Shown: positions 17,294-26,591 of the stretch, piece by piece | Position numbering within the stretch: position 1 is the stretch's first letter | How the letters are laid out: the number at the start of each line of letters is the position of its first letter | Source: Intrasporangium calvum DSM 43043 | GTDB lineage: Bacteria; Actinomycetota; Actinomycetes; Actinomycetales; Dermatophilaceae | Reading direction: 5' to 3' | Assembly: GCF_000184685.1 (NCBI RefSeq) | Contig: NC_014830.1 | Span: forward strand, 1,860,001-1,924,000 | DNA: 64,000 nucleotides | Program-made: the position numbers and the translations under genes | The notes under the pieces: model-generated | What the model was told of the DNA's origin: nothing | Database searches by the model: none | What the model saw: the letters and a program-made list of their open reading frames with translations, nothing else

Positions 17294-17491
17294 GTGTCGA
17301 ATCAGCCCCGCGGTGCAAGTCGCCTGTCCGCCGTGCTCATTGCTCTCGCCAGCCTCGTCGCGGGCGGCGCCATCGCAGCCGCTGCGGTCAACCAAGTGGT
17401 GACCTCGAGCGCCCCGAATGACTCGTCCGCGGTGCAGACGGGTCCGAAAGAGCTCGTCGAGCCGAGCGAGCTCATCAACTACGGCGGCTGA
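17294..17491 (+). CDS. Small single-span membrane protein, DUF2613-like
   Basis: 65 residues: short basic N-terminus (SNQPRGASRLSA), one hydrophobic helix (VLIALASLVAGGAIAAAAV) and a polar tail ending in NYGG. Size, layout and the closing YG are like DUF2613 proteins, of which Rv0236A stands beside aftD in M. tuberculosis. Here too it shares an operon with the AftD-like gene. GTG 17294 was chosen because GAGGAAG lies 4 nt upstream; longer readings run back into the preceding gene. Function unknown; an accessory role for the membrane glycosyltransferase is a guess. Confidence 0.72.
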   Translation: MSNQPRGASRLSAVLIALASLVAGGAIAAAAVNQVVTSSAPNDSSAVQTGPKELVEPSELINYGG

Positions 17492-17518
17492 CGGCGCCGC
17501 ACGGCCCGTACTCCTCCC

Positions 17519-18667
17519 GTGCGCATCGCATTCCTGAACTGGCGCGACCTCACCCATCCGGAGGGTGGAGGCGCCGAGCGCTATGCCCAGACCATCTGTG
17601 GCGGCCTCGCGAAGCGGGGCCATGACGTCGTGTTGTTCTGCGCAGCCCATGGGGACGCTCCGGCCGAGGCTCGCCTCGATGGCTACCGAATCGTCCGCTC
17701 TGGAGGCCGGGCCGGCGTCTACCCAGCAAGTCTGATGCACATGCGGCGCGAGGCCCGTAAGGGCGGGAGCTTCGACGTCGTCATCGACACGCAAAACGGT
17801 CTGCCGTTCTGGACTCCGCTCGTCTCGAGAACGCGGGTCGTGTCCTTGGTGCACCACGTTCACCGTGAGCAGTGGCCGGTGGTCTTCGGCCCAGTCATGG
17901 CGCGGTTGGGATGGTGGCTGGAGTCGCGAGTGTCGCCGATCGTCTACCGCAGGACGCCCTGCGTCACGGTCTCCGATCGGAGCCGCGTCGAGCTCGTGGA
18001 GCTCGGTCGGCACCCGGATCTGGTGCAGGTCATCCACAACGGCACGGAGCGCCCGCTTGCGGTAGGCGTACCGCGGGCGGCCCGTCCGACAATGGTCGTC
18101 CTAGGACGTCTGGTGCCACACAAGAGGGTCGAGCTCGCCGTCGACGTCCTGGCGCGGCTGAGCCCACACCACCCCGATCTAGAGCTGCGCATCATCGGTG
18201 ACGGGTGGTGGCGCTCCGAGATCGAGCGACATGCCGCGGCCTCTGGCGTTTCCGAACGTGTCCACCTACTGGGCTACGTCGACGAGGCGACCAAGCACCG
18301 CGAGCTGGCGCGAGCCTGGTTCGCGCTTGCCCCCAGCGCCAAGGAGGGTTGGGGACTCAACGTCGTCGAGGCTGCATCCCACGGGGTGCCCACCATCGCG
18401 CATCACGGAGCTGGCGGGCTCTCCGAATCCGTGCTCGACGGCGTCACCGGCGTGCTCGTGCACGATGTTGCCGAGATGGCTCAAGTCGCTGATCGTTGGC
18501 TGACAGACCACGCCTCGCGCGAGCAGTTCGGTCACAACGCCCAGACCCTGTCCCATCGGTACTCCTGGGGAAGCGCCGTTGACCAGTGGGAGGCCTTCTT
18601 GGAGACGCAGGTCTTCGGGGTCGACCGGAGCCTCGACGAGGTCGATCCGGAGGTGGCCTCGGCGTGA
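17519..18667 (+). CDS. GT4-family glycosyltransferase (Rv0225-like)
   Basis: 382 residues, GT-B fold. The N-terminal domain opens MRIAFLNWRDLTHPEGGGAE, and the C-terminal nucleotide-sugar domain has LVPHKRVELAVDVLARL and the EX7E motif in APSAKEGWGLNVVEAASHG. It is a retaining cytoplasmic transferase using a nucleotide sugar; donor and acceptor are unknown. Length and neighbours match mycobacterial Rv0225 (384 residues), which lies next to a methyltransferase as here. It begins 27 nt after the DUF2613-like stop and overlaps the methyltransferase start by GTGA. Confidence 0.88.
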   Translation: MRIAFLNWRDLTHPEGGGAERYAQTICGGLAKRGHDVVLFCAAHGDAPAEARLDGYRIVRSGGRAGVYPASLMHMRREARKGGSFDVVIDTQNGLPFWTPLVSRTRVVSLVHHVHREQWPVVFGPVMARLGWWLESRVSPIVYRRTPCVTVSDRSRVELVELGRHPDLVQVIHNGTERPLAVGVPRAARPTMVVLGRLVPHKRVELAVDVLARLSPHHPDLELRIIGDGWWRSEIERHAAASGVSERVHLLGYVDEATKHRELARAWFALAPSAKEGWGLNVVEAASHGVPTIAHHGAGGLSESVLDGVTGVLVHDVAEMAQVADRWLTDHASREQFGHNAQTLSHRYSWGSAVDQWEAFLETQVFGVDRSLDEVDPEVASA

Positions 18668-19413
18668 CCGAGCACGTGCTCGCACCAGCGGGCTCACTGC
18701 GGCGCTCGGTCCAGCTCTTCAAGGCGTTCCGAGTCGAGCAGAGCGACCCCGACTTCTTCTACTCCATGCTCGCGCAGGACTCGCTCCGTGAACTACGGCG
18801 CTGGATGGACCTGGACGGGGCCACTGTCATCGACGTCGGCGGTGGGCCGGGCTACTTCGCCGACGCGTTCATCGCAGCCGGGGCGCGTTATGCGGGACTC
18901 GACCCCGATGTGGGTGAACTGACCGCTCGGGGCCGTACCACCAGCAATTCTCTCCGCGCCTCCGGACTCGAGCTTCCGTTCGCCACCGGGTCTGTCGACC
19001 TCGCGTACTCCAGCAACGTGCTCGAGCACGTGCCGACGCCCGAGGCCATGGCCGACGAGATGGTGCGCGTCACCCGCTCCGGGGGCACGATCGTCATCTC
19101 CTGGACCCCTTGGCTGTCGCCGTGGGGTGGTCATGAGACGGCGCCTTGGCACTATCTCGGCGGGCACCGCGCTGCCGAGCGCTACGCCAGGATCCATCGC
19201 CGACGACCGAAGAACGACTACGGCAAAACCCTATACGCCTGCTCGGTCGGTCGGATGCTGGCTTGGACTCGGCAGGCGAGCAGCCTGGGTCGGGTCGAGC
19301 TCGTGGAGGTGCTGCCCCGTTACCATCCGAGCTGGGCGAAGTGGCTGGTCCGCGTTCCCGGGCTGCGCGAAGTGGTGTCCTGGAACGCAGTCCTCGTGCT
19401 GCGTGCGCGATGA
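18664..19413 (+). CDS. Class I SAM-dependent methyltransferase (Rv0224c-like)
   Basis: 249 residues. SAM-binding motif I is VIDVGGGPGYFADAF, followed by GLDPD and the Ubie-type SSNVLEHVPTPEAMADEMVRV. The segment TPWLSPWGGHETAPWHYLGG between core strands is characteristic of this subgroup and probably shapes the substrate pocket. Length is near that of Rv0224c (254). It may methylate a sugar or lipid intermediate of the glycan made by this cluster, which is inference. GTG 18664 overlaps the GT4 stop; its own stop overlaps the AftD start by ATGA. Confidence 0.88.
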   Translation: MTEHVLAPAGSLRRSVQLFKAFRVEQSDPDFFYSMLAQDSLRELRRWMDLDGATVIDVGGGPGYFADAFIAAGARYAGLDPDVGELTARGRTTSNSLRASGLELPFATGSVDLAYSSNVLEHVPTPEAMADEMVRVTRSGGTIVISWTPWLSPWGGHETAPWHYLGGHRAAERYARIHRRRPKNDYGKTLYACSVGRMLAWTRQASSLGRVELVEVLPRYHPSWAKWLVRVPGLREVVSWNAVLVLRAR

Positions 19414-22400
19414 CCAGAGCCGAAACGACGATTTGGCGCACGCGTCTTGTCGCTGCTTGTCTCCTCATCTCGGCGCTTTGCTTCCGGCAGGAACCGGGCC
19501 TCATCGTGCCCGACACGAAGCTGGACCTGACTGCGAACCCGGGTGCATTCCTTGCGCGAGCCTTGACTCTCTGGGATGACTCGTACCTGGGTCAACTGCA
19601 GAATCAGGCCTACGGATACTTCTTTCCTGTGGGTCTATTCCATGCAGCGCTCGACCAGGTCGGGCTTCCGGCATGGATCATCCAGCGTGCTTGGTGGTCG
19701 GTCATTCTTTGTGTCGCGTTCGTCGGTCTCTGGCGCTTGGCGACGGTCTTAGAGATTGGGCACCCTTGGACCCGGTATCTTGCCGCACTGCTGTTCGCGC
19801 TTAGTCCACGATTCCTCAGTGAGGTCGCCGTCACCTCAGTCGAGGTGTGGCCCATGGCGATGGCGCCGTGGGTGCTGGTGCCGCTGGTTTCCCCACGGCC
19901 GGCCCCTTTGCCGACCCGATTGACTCGCTCAGCAGTTGCATACGGCCTGATCGGTGGAGTCAATGCCGTGGCTACAGGCGCTGCGCTTGTGCTGCCGGCT
20001 TTATGGCTCCTCACGCGGCCAGGACTATTGCTTCGAATCTGGACCTTCACTCTGTGGCTCGCGGCGTGCCTCTTGGCAACGTTGTGGTGGCTGGTGCCCC
20101 TGGCAGTACTCGGCCAGTACAGCCCACCCTTCCTCGACTGGATCGAGGATTCTGCGGTGACCACGGGGACTGCGAGCGCGGTGACCGCACTGCAGGGAAC
20201 CACGCCCTGGTTGTCATTTCTGACCTTGGACGGCGAGCCCAGCTGGCCCACCGGCTGGCTGTTTGTCACGCAACCAGTCCTCATTGTCGTGACGCTGCTC
20301 ATTTCAGTCGGCGGTCTATTGGGCTTGGCACGCCGAGACCTTCCTTGGCGCGGGTGGCTCCTGTGTGGACTCGGGGTAGGCCTACTGGCCCTCACCTCAG
20401 GTTTCACCCGCGCGGCCCCGGGGCCCTTCGCAGATCAGCTGCGGGAGCTGCTTGACGGCCCCCTCGCGCCGCTGAGGAATCTCCACAAGTTCGAACTTGT
20501 CATCAGGATTCCACTGCTACTCGGTCTCGCGCATGTTCTCACCAAGGTGGGGAAAGACGCCTGGGCGAGAACTGGCCAAGTCGTTATGGCGGTAATAGCC
20601 GCGGTGTTCGTCGTCATCAGTGCGGCCCCAGGGCTCGCCTCAGCGCTTCCCAGATCCGGCTCCTACACGGCCATCCCGGGTTATTGGCATCAAACTGCAA
20701 AGTGGCTGGACGACAAAACCGAATTGGGCTCGGTGCTGATCGTGCCAGCAGCCCCTTTTGCTGACTTCTCCTGGGGTGCCCCTCGAGATGAGCCTCTCCA
20801 AGCGCTGATGAGTCGCCCCTTCGTTGTCCGTGACGCAGTGCCGTTGGGCGGCGCAGGCTCCATCCGGCTGTTGGACGAGATCGAAAGGAGACTGCGCAGC
20901 GGGTCGGGCTCGCCGGAACTGAGACGAAGCTTGGTAAAGGCAGGCATCCGGTTCGTCGTCGTGCGCAACGACTTGTCCGTGCAGGCCAGGACGGCGGAGC
21001 CAATTGCCGTTCACGAAGCCTTGCAAGAATCCGGTATCAAGCGAGTTGCGCTCTTCGGACCACCCGCAGGTAGCCCCTGGGAGACGGAGCACTTGACAGT
21101 GGACGAGCGGACCCTGCTGCCGTACCCGAGCGTCGAAATATTCGACGCCGGCCGAGTTGACGTCGCTGAGTACGTCCCTGCGTCTCGAATACGGGCCATT
21201 ATCGGGGGGCCTGAGGACAGCGTGGCCACGGCTTCACTGCTCCCTGGAGGGTCAGCCGGCATCCACCCGGCTGACCTGGCTCCACTGACCGCCTTGGGGT
21301 TGCCGATAGGTGAGGTGCTGACCGATGGCCTACGTCGTCGAGAGGTTGCCTTCGGCAGGGCCAGCAACAACACCTCAGCAGTCCTGTCGGCTGGGGAACG
21401 AGGCCGTTCGGGACGACAGGTCATCGACTATCTGCCGCAAGGGACCCGCCCCCTGTCCTCGCTCGACTGGCACGGAGTCGCTGCCCTCACAGCGTCGTCA
21501 TCAGCCTCGGACGCGACCGCGTCCATGCGCGTCGGACCCGGTTACGCACCGGCCGCCGCGATGGACGGTGATCTCACGACGAGGTGGGTGTCCGGGCGCT
21601 ATCTCAAAGGGATCGGCGAGTGGTTGGAAGTGAACTTCCTCGAACCGATCGACCTTGAAGGAACAACAGCCGTGTTCTCGGACGACAGTCCGATCGAGGG
21701 GACGCCGACGAGGGTCTCGGTAACGACAGATCGAGGAACGATCTCGCAGGAAGTCCGACGTGGCGTGCCTTGGCGGTTACGCACTGCGGTTGGATCCACG
21801 ACTCGCCTCAGGATCACGCTCGAGTCTGTGGCCGGGGGAACTGCCAGTGGCTTCGCTGTCGCGGAACTCTCAGTCCCAGGGGTATCCGCCCAGCCACGGA
21901 TCGTCACCGAGCATGCTGCTACTGGCGCCCCCGACGTGGCACTGTTCCGGGTTCAGGATGTTGGGAGTTCGGGGTGCCACTTCGCGGGTGACCGGCCGCT
22001 CTGCGCGGCCGGGAGCGTCGTCGCCAGCGAGGAAGCGGGCGGCATTGCTCGCGAGTTCAGCATCGGTGCGGCCGCGGACTACACGATCGCAGGCAAGGTT
22101 CTGCCGCGCCCATCGGCGGAGCTGGCCCGACTTCTCAACATGCCCGGTACTGCGGTTGTCACCTCAAGTTCCAGCGCAGTCCCGGGGGCCGCGGGAAGGG
22201 CGGGCACCGTCCTGGATGACGACCTTGGCACCGGCTGGGTCGCGCATGAGAGTGACCTCATGCCACGGCTGAGCGTCACGATGCCTGAGCGTCGCCGCAT
22301 TTCTGGGCTGCAGTTCCTGGTGGACAGCAACTTGGCGGGAAGTCGGCCGACACATGTGACATTGGACCTCGGCGATGGGCCGGTCACGCGCTCTGTTGAT

Positions 22401-23519
22401 TCTGAGGGCTGGGTGGTGTTCAAGCCAGCCATGGTCGACGCCTTTACCGTCGATATGAGCAGCACTCGTCCAACCCAGAACGTGGATGCGCGGACCGGGT
22501 TCCGTAGGCACCTGCCCATCGGGATTTCGGAGTTGCGCGTGGCTGGTGCGCCGGAGCTGAGCCGCGCATTGCCACCCGGTCAGGTTGTCGAGTCCCCATG
22601 TGGTTTCGGGCCTGAGATCCGACTGGACGACTTCGTCCATACGACTCGAGTACGTGGGACCGTCGCGCAGCTGCTCAGGGGTGAGCCGCTCTCGTGGGAA
22701 GCCTGTGCTTCGGAACCGGTGCGGCTGAACCCTGGCAAGCACGTGCTGGTTGCGAAGGCAAGTTCGGAGTTCCGCCCCGAACGAGTATGGCTCGCCCGTG
22801 CCGACAGGGCATCGGCAAGTGCACGCTCACACACGCCGGCACCGAAGGTACTGCCCAGCGCCGCTGGTCTCCAGGTGCCCGACCGTTCCGAGGCCGGGAT
22901 CCTCGTGCTGCGTCACAACTTCAACGCGGGATGGAGTGCTCATGGCTCCGACGGCAAGAATCTGGTTCCGGTCCGCGTCAATGGATGGCAGCAGGGTTTT
23001 GTCCTTCCCGCGGGGGCGGAGCTCGGAGTCGTTCCGGAGTATGCCCCGCAGGGCACCTACGTTTGGGGCCTGTTTGTCGGCCTGCTGACATTTGGCCTTG
23101 TCCTTGCGGCCGCGGTAGTTCCATTCCAGCGGATGACGGCAGTCGTGCCGCGCCGGGACCCGCGAGGCGAGGTGCTTGCGATCCTGGCGCTTCATGGCGC
23201 GTGCCTGCTGAACGCGGGCCTCGTAGGAGCCGCCGCCATCGCGTGCAGTCTGGGAGTGGGGGTACTCGCGCGGCGAGTGTCCTCGGTTCGACTGTGGTCG
23301 ATGGGAGGGGTCGGCGCCGTGCTGGTGTGGCTCGTCGCGGCCCAACCGTGGGCGAACGGAGGAGCCGCTCTCAACTCCAGCTGGGCTCAGTTCTTCGCTT
23401 GGCTCCTGCCTGCGCTGGCGGTGGCACCTGCCACATGGCGTCGGCCGGCCGCTGTGCGAGGGCGTGCTGCCGTGTCTCCACGCCCAAGCATCATGACGGG
23501 GCGTTCGATGAACCTGTAA
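19410..23519 (+). CDS. aftD: AftD-like alpha-(1->3)-arabinofuranosyltransferase (DUF3367)
   Basis: 1369 residues, close to mycobacterial AftD (about 1400). The N-terminal membrane domain (about 1-420) carries the family hallmark PDTKLDLTANPGAFLARAL and LGQLQNQAYGYFFPVGLFH, with Asp residues in the first loop expected to act in catalysis on decaprenyl-phosphoarabinose. Two carbohydrate-binding-like beta domains follow (about 690-810 with AAAMDGDLTTRWVSGR, and 915-1010 with VLDDDLGTGWVAHES), then a C-terminal membrane segment (about 1215-1320). AftD adds arabinofuranose branches to cell-wall arabinan. The gene uses at least three rare TTA codons (19749, 20001, 21777). The 3' end overlaps the convergent acyltransferase gene by 133 bp. 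Confidence 0.88.
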   Translation: MTRAETTIWRTRLVAACLLISALCFRQEPGLIVPDTKLDLTANPGAFLARALTLWDDSYLGQLQNQAYGYFFPVGLFHAALDQVGLPAWIIQRAWWSVILCVAFVGLWRLATVLEIGHPWTRYLAALLFALSPRFLSEVAVTSVEVWPMAMAPWVLVPLVSPRPAPLPTRLTRSAVAYGLIGGVNAVATGAALVLPALWLLTRPGLLLRIWTFTLWLAACLLATLWWLVPLAVLGQYSPPFLDWIEDSAVTTGTASAVTALQGTTPWLSFLTLDGEPSWPTGWLFVTQPVLIVVTLLISVGGLLGLARRDLPWRGWLLCGLGVGLLALTSGFTRAAPGPFADQLRELLDGPLAPLRNLHKFELVIRIPLLLGLAHVLTKVGKDAWARTGQVVMAVIAAVFVVISAAPGLASALPRSGSYTAIPGYWHQTAKWLDDKTELGSVLIVPAAPFADFSWGAPRDEPLQALMSRPFVVRDAVPLGGAGSIRLLDEIERRLRSGSGSPELRRSLVKAGIRFVVVRNDLSVQARTAEPIAVHEALQESGIKRVALFGPPAGSPWETEHLTVDERTLLPYPSVEIFDAGRVDVAEYVPASRIRAIIGGPEDSVATASLLPGGSAGIHPADLAPLTALGLPIGEVLTDGLRRREVAFGRASNNTSAVLSAGERGRSGRQVIDYLPQGTRPLSSLDWHGVAALTASSSASDATASMRVGPGYAPAAAMDGDLTTRWVSGRYLKGIGEWLEVNFLEPIDLEGTTAVFSDDSPIEGTPTRVSVTTDRGTISQEVRRGVPWRLRTAVGSTTRLRITLESVAGGTASGFAVAELSVPGVSAQPRIVTEHAATGAPDVALFRVQDVGSSGCHFAGDRPLCAAGSVVASEEAGGIAREFSIGAAADYTIAGKVLPRPSAELARLLNMPGTAVVTSSSSAVPGAAGRAGTVLDDDLGTGWVAHESDLMPRLSVTMPERRRISGLQFLVDSNLAGSRPTHVTLDLGDGPVTRSVDSEGWVVFKPAMVDAFTVDMSSTRPTQNVDARTGFRRHLPIGISELRVAGAPELSRALPPGQVVESPCGFGPEIRLDDFVHTTRVRGTVAQLLRGEPLSWEACASEPVRLNPGKHVLVAKASSEFRPERVWLARADRASASARSHTPAPKVLPSAAGLQVPDRSEAGILVLRHNFNAGWSAHGSDGKNLVPVRVNGWQQGFVLPAGAELGVVPEYAPQGTYVWGLFVGLLTFGLVLAAAVVPFQRMTAVVPRRDPRGEVLAILALHGACLLNAGLVGAAAIACSLGVGVLARRVSSVRLWSMGGVGAVLVWLVAAQPWANGGAALNSSWAQFFAWLLPALAVAPATWRRPAAVRGRAAVSPRPSIMTGRSMNL

Positions 23520-24655
23520 CTGAGCCAGGCCATGGGGATCGTGAGAACCAAGGTACCCACGAGAAGTTGGAGGAAGTCTCCCCCGAAAGCCTCATGCTCG
23601 AGGAACAGCTCTACCAGCCCGAGTGCCACGAGGTGATAGGCGAAGATTCCGTAGGAGATGTCGCCCAGCCATCCCGCGATACCCGTCCCAAGATGTTTGA
23701 CGAAGGGCGTCCGCAAGGCCTTGGGGTTGATCGCCGGGAGGACCAGAAGTCCTGCTATCGCGGCATAGCCGATGTTCTTGACCAGTGCAGACGTGAGCGT
23801 CGTCGCAGCCAAGTCGTAGGGACCTGCGATGCGGGTCGACATGAGCAGGTACAACGCCCCAGCAGTCGCAATGCAGGTTCCCGGGGCATTCGCAAGGTGG
23901 TCCAGCGAACTCTCTTTCCGTAGACCCATGCCTCTGGCGACGTTCCACACAGCAAGGATCATGCCCAAGCCGAACCACCCGATGAAGGCGGGTAGCCACA
24001 AATTCTGGTAACCCTCACCGCGGAGGAATGACCACACGATCCACGACAGGGATACGGGAACGGCCCACAGCAGTGCTCGGGACGCCCTTACCGACCACTG
24101 CCGCGGCTTGCCGGGAACCCACGCCAACCCTGCCGCGAGAAGAGGCAGCAGGAGGTAGAAGGCAACTTCGGCTGTCAGACTCCACATCTGCGTGAGACCA
24201 GGAACCGACGGACGCAGGCTGTAGACCTGGACAAATCCTCCGATGTACAGGTACTCGACGGGACCAATGGCGTCATGTGGCAGGAGCAGGTATGCGGCCA
24301 GCACTGCGATCCAGAGTGCCGGCAGGATGCGGAGGGCGCGATGCAGGAAATATCGCCTCATGCGCGGGGGAGAAGCAAGAGTCATCCTGGCCAAGGCGTG
24401 AGGACGGTACAGCAGGTATCCCGAGACAACGAAGAAGATCGGGACACCAACGTCGAGCCGGGCCAGAAGCCCCGCAAATGACCCATTGACGGATTCCCCG
24501 GAATGGAATCCCGCATGCGTTGTGACCACGGCCAGCGCTCCGACTGCACGAAGTCCGTCGAGGGCGGGAAAACGGTCCTTCCGGTTCGCGGAGCCGACGG
24601 GCTGTTCGGCAGTTGTAGATGACGGAGCGCTCGAGGAACCTATGATTTCGGCCAC
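23387..24655 (-). CDS. Membrane acyltransferase, acyltransferase-3 family (Rv0228-like)
   Basis: 422 residues, about ten membrane segments. The family opening FPALDGLRAVGALAVVTTHAGF with its catalytic His, the LARLDVGVPIFFVVSGYLLYRP motif and RYFLHRALRILPALW are clear. Such proteins O-acylate cell-surface sugars. Rv0228 (407 residues) is the likely mycobacterial counterpart. Its 3' 133 bp encode a polar, Arg/Ala-rich tail read antisense to the end of aftD. The start overlaps the end of the upstream gene by 16 bp. Confidence 0.88.
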   Translation of the reverse strand: MAEIIGSSSAPSSTTAEQPVGSANRKDRFPALDGLRAVGALAVVTTHAGFHSGESVNGSFAGLLARLDVGVPIFFVVSGYLLYRPHALARMTLASPPRMRRYFLHRALRILPALWIAVLAAYLLLPHDAIGPVEYLYIGGFVQVYSLRPSVPGLTQMWSLTAEVAFYLLLPLLAAGLAWVPGKPRQWSVRASRALLWAVPVSLSWIVWSFLRGEGYQNLWLPAFIGWFGLGMILAVWNVARGMGLRKESSLDHLANAPGTCIATAGALYLLMSTRIAGPYDLAATTLTSALVKNIGYAAIAGLLVLPAINPKALRTPFVKHLGTGIAGWLGDISYGIFAYHLVALGLVELFLEHEAFGGDFLQLLVGTLVLTIPMAWLSYRFIERPVMMLGRGDTAARPRTAAGRRHVAGATASAGRSQAKN

Positions 24656-26463
24656 ACCGTTCCTACCTTCGCCTCTGTGACACAGACTGGAGCCCCTTGG
24701 ACGTGCCGCACCTCAATGGCCTGGACAGCTCTGCCCGAGAAGATCCACATGCGGTTGAGGCCTTCCTCCAGAACGACGGGCTGGGTCCGACCGCCCAAGG
24801 TTATGTCGACCTCGCCCGCTGTCCTGGTGTAGTAGGCCAACATCACTGGACGGCCGCCCAAGGACACCGGCTCCCCGAACGATAGTTGCGCAGGCTGGCC
24901 CGGTGCCGCCAGCCACCCGCAGTCGCGCAGCGGACCCTGACCGGCGTCTGCGACGACGTCCTTGAGATCAGCTGGGCGAAGGACCCCCAGCCCGTCGAAG
25001 ATGTGCAGGTCTGACGAGGCCACGTTCCATCGGATGGGCAACCGATGGTCGGCCAGCACTCGGGACATCTTGTGGTCGGCCGCGAAGAAGGAGCCGATGA
25101 CGCGCTCTGGGACAGGCCCGTCGAACACGTCGACCACACCGCGCCCCTCAGCCTGAGCCCTGGCTTCGGTCACGAACGACCTCGTATCGCGGCGTGCGGC
25201 TACCTCCGTCAATGACTGTTGTGTGATGACGGCGCTATTGGCGAACACAAAGATCGCCAGCGCCAGGAACAGATGGCGCAGATGCAAGAAGCGGGCGGTC
25301 AGTGGGTTGGGCCCAAGGTCAGTTGAGAGCAGGCAGGCCCCGATCGCGATTGCCGCGACGATGACGGACTCCGTGAAGTAGCGGGGATCCGTGGCCTGCT
25401 CGGGGCCGACCAGGTCGAGTCGGGTCAGGACTACGGCGACCGTGTCCACAAGGAAGACGACTCCAGTCGCCAGGAGTGCGAGCACGACCCGCCGCGGGCC
25501 GCCGACGACCACCAAGGCGATCACACCCACGACCACCACTTGGATGGCTAGGAATGCGGATCCCGAGGACGGTGTGAGAGCGATTGTGTCGGTCCCGCCC
25601 GTCGCGCGCCAAGGCCCTCCTGCCAACCCTACGACGAAGGCGAGCGATGCGTGTCGGAGCGCCGCGATTCCTTGCTCAGCCCTGATCCCTCCGTCGGAGA
25701 CCTGAGTTCCCAGGTCAACGCGACTTAGAAACAGGGCGAGATAGCTCGCCAACATGATGAGCCAAGTCGCGATCACCCATCGCAGTCGAGAGATCGCGTC
25801 GGCAGTGGTTCGCCAGAGGGGGTCCAGGTTGCGGCAGGCTTCGACCAGGAGGACCACGATCAGAGCTGTGGGTGGCACGACGATGGCCTTCTCCCAGAAC
25901 GCGAGACCGAACGCAAGAGCGGCGGCAATTCCCAAGAGGCCGCCCGCTGTGAACGCTCCTTGGTGGCGTGCGACGAGCCAGATCGTCGCGAGCAGCGAGA
26001 TCTGGAGCGGCAGCGACTGGAGAGCTGCAGCCCACCAGAGGGTGGGCGTAACCCACATGGGCGTCAAGAGCAGGACCGTGATAGGCAGTAAGACTCCCCA
26101 CCGGCGCCCGAAGAGCTTGACTGACGCCGCAACCACCAGGAGGACCTTGGCCAGCTCAAGGAAGAGCACGACAGAGGCTGCGGCCAGCCATCGGTGTTCA
26201 GAGAACTGCGCGACGCCCTTTGCCACCAACAGGGATCCGGGCATCAGGTGTCCGTGGTAGTCCTGCAGCAGGAAGCTGGCGCTGAGTCTCGTCGTGTCCG
26301 CGCGGTGCAGGTAGATGAAGTCGTCCTGCCAGAAGTAGGACTGGGAGAGCTGCCAGATCCGGTAGGCCAGCACCCCTGCGCCGATCGTCAGCACTGCCGC
26401 CATAGGACTCCAGTTCGGTCGACGACGTCCCCCGGAACTGGCAGTCGTCACCACTGTGGACAT
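24640..26463 (-). CDS. GT-C-like polytopic membrane protein
   Basis: 607 residues. Around eleven hydrophobic segments follow a short basic N-terminus, then a soluble C-terminal domain of about 180 residues. The first extracytoplasmic loop has SYFWQDDFIYLHRAD, an acidic DD pair as in GT-C glycosyltransferases, followed by LQDYHGHLMPG. I therefore infer a polyprenyl-phosphate-sugar-dependent transferase, but I recognise no specific family. It is first in a two-gene operon with the acyltransferase (16-bp overlap) and diverges from the DUF3068 gene across a shared operator. Confidence 0.65.
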   Translation of the reverse strand: MSTVVTTASSGGRRRPNWSPMAAVLTIGAGVLAYRIWQLSQSYFWQDDFIYLHRADTTRLSASFLLQDYHGHLMPGSLLVAKGVAQFSEHRWLAAASVVLFLELAKVLLVVAASVKLFGRRWGVLLPITVLLLTPMWVTPTLWWAAALQSLPLQISLLATIWLVARHQGAFTAGGLLGIAAALAFGLAFWEKAIVVPPTALIVVLLVEACRNLDPLWRTTADAISRLRWVIATWLIMLASYLALFLSRVDLGTQVSDGGIRAEQGIAALRHASLAFVVGLAGGPWRATGGTDTIALTPSSGSAFLAIQVVVVGVIALVVVGGPRRVVLALLATGVVFLVDTVAVVLTRLDLVGPEQATDPRYFTESVIVAAIAIGACLLSTDLGPNPLTARFLHLRHLFLALAIFVFANSAVITQQSLTEVAARRDTRSFVTEARAQAEGRGVVDVFDGPVPERVIGSFFAADHKMSRVLADHRLPIRWNVASSDLHIFDGLGVLRPADLKDVVADAGQGPLRDCGWLAAPGQPAQLSFGEPVSLGGRPVMLAYYTRTAGEVDITLGGRTQPVVLEEGLNRMWIFSGRAVQAIEVRHVQGAPVCVTEAKVGTVWPKS

Positions 26464-26520
26464 GAGGCCTCACCTCTGGTCGCGGAAGTTGCCCGTGCGC
26501 TGGTAGGCTCCGCCGCAGTC

Positions 26521-26550
26521 ATGTTACTCACGCGTAGTAGGTAGTAACAT
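26521..26550. promoter_or_regulatory. Shared divergent operator/promoter between GT-C-like and DUF3068 genes
   Basis: ATGTTACT (26521-26528) is the exact inverse of AGTAACAT (26543-26550). Each end supplies an outward -10 TAACAT, one for each divergent gene. Inside lies TACTCACGCGTA (26525-26536), one mismatch from the operator at 17247-17258. One regulator could thus control both ends of the cluster. Confidence 0.55.
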
Positions 26551-26591
26551 GCAGCACGGACAGCGCCGTCACTCTAGTCGGGAGACCTCCC

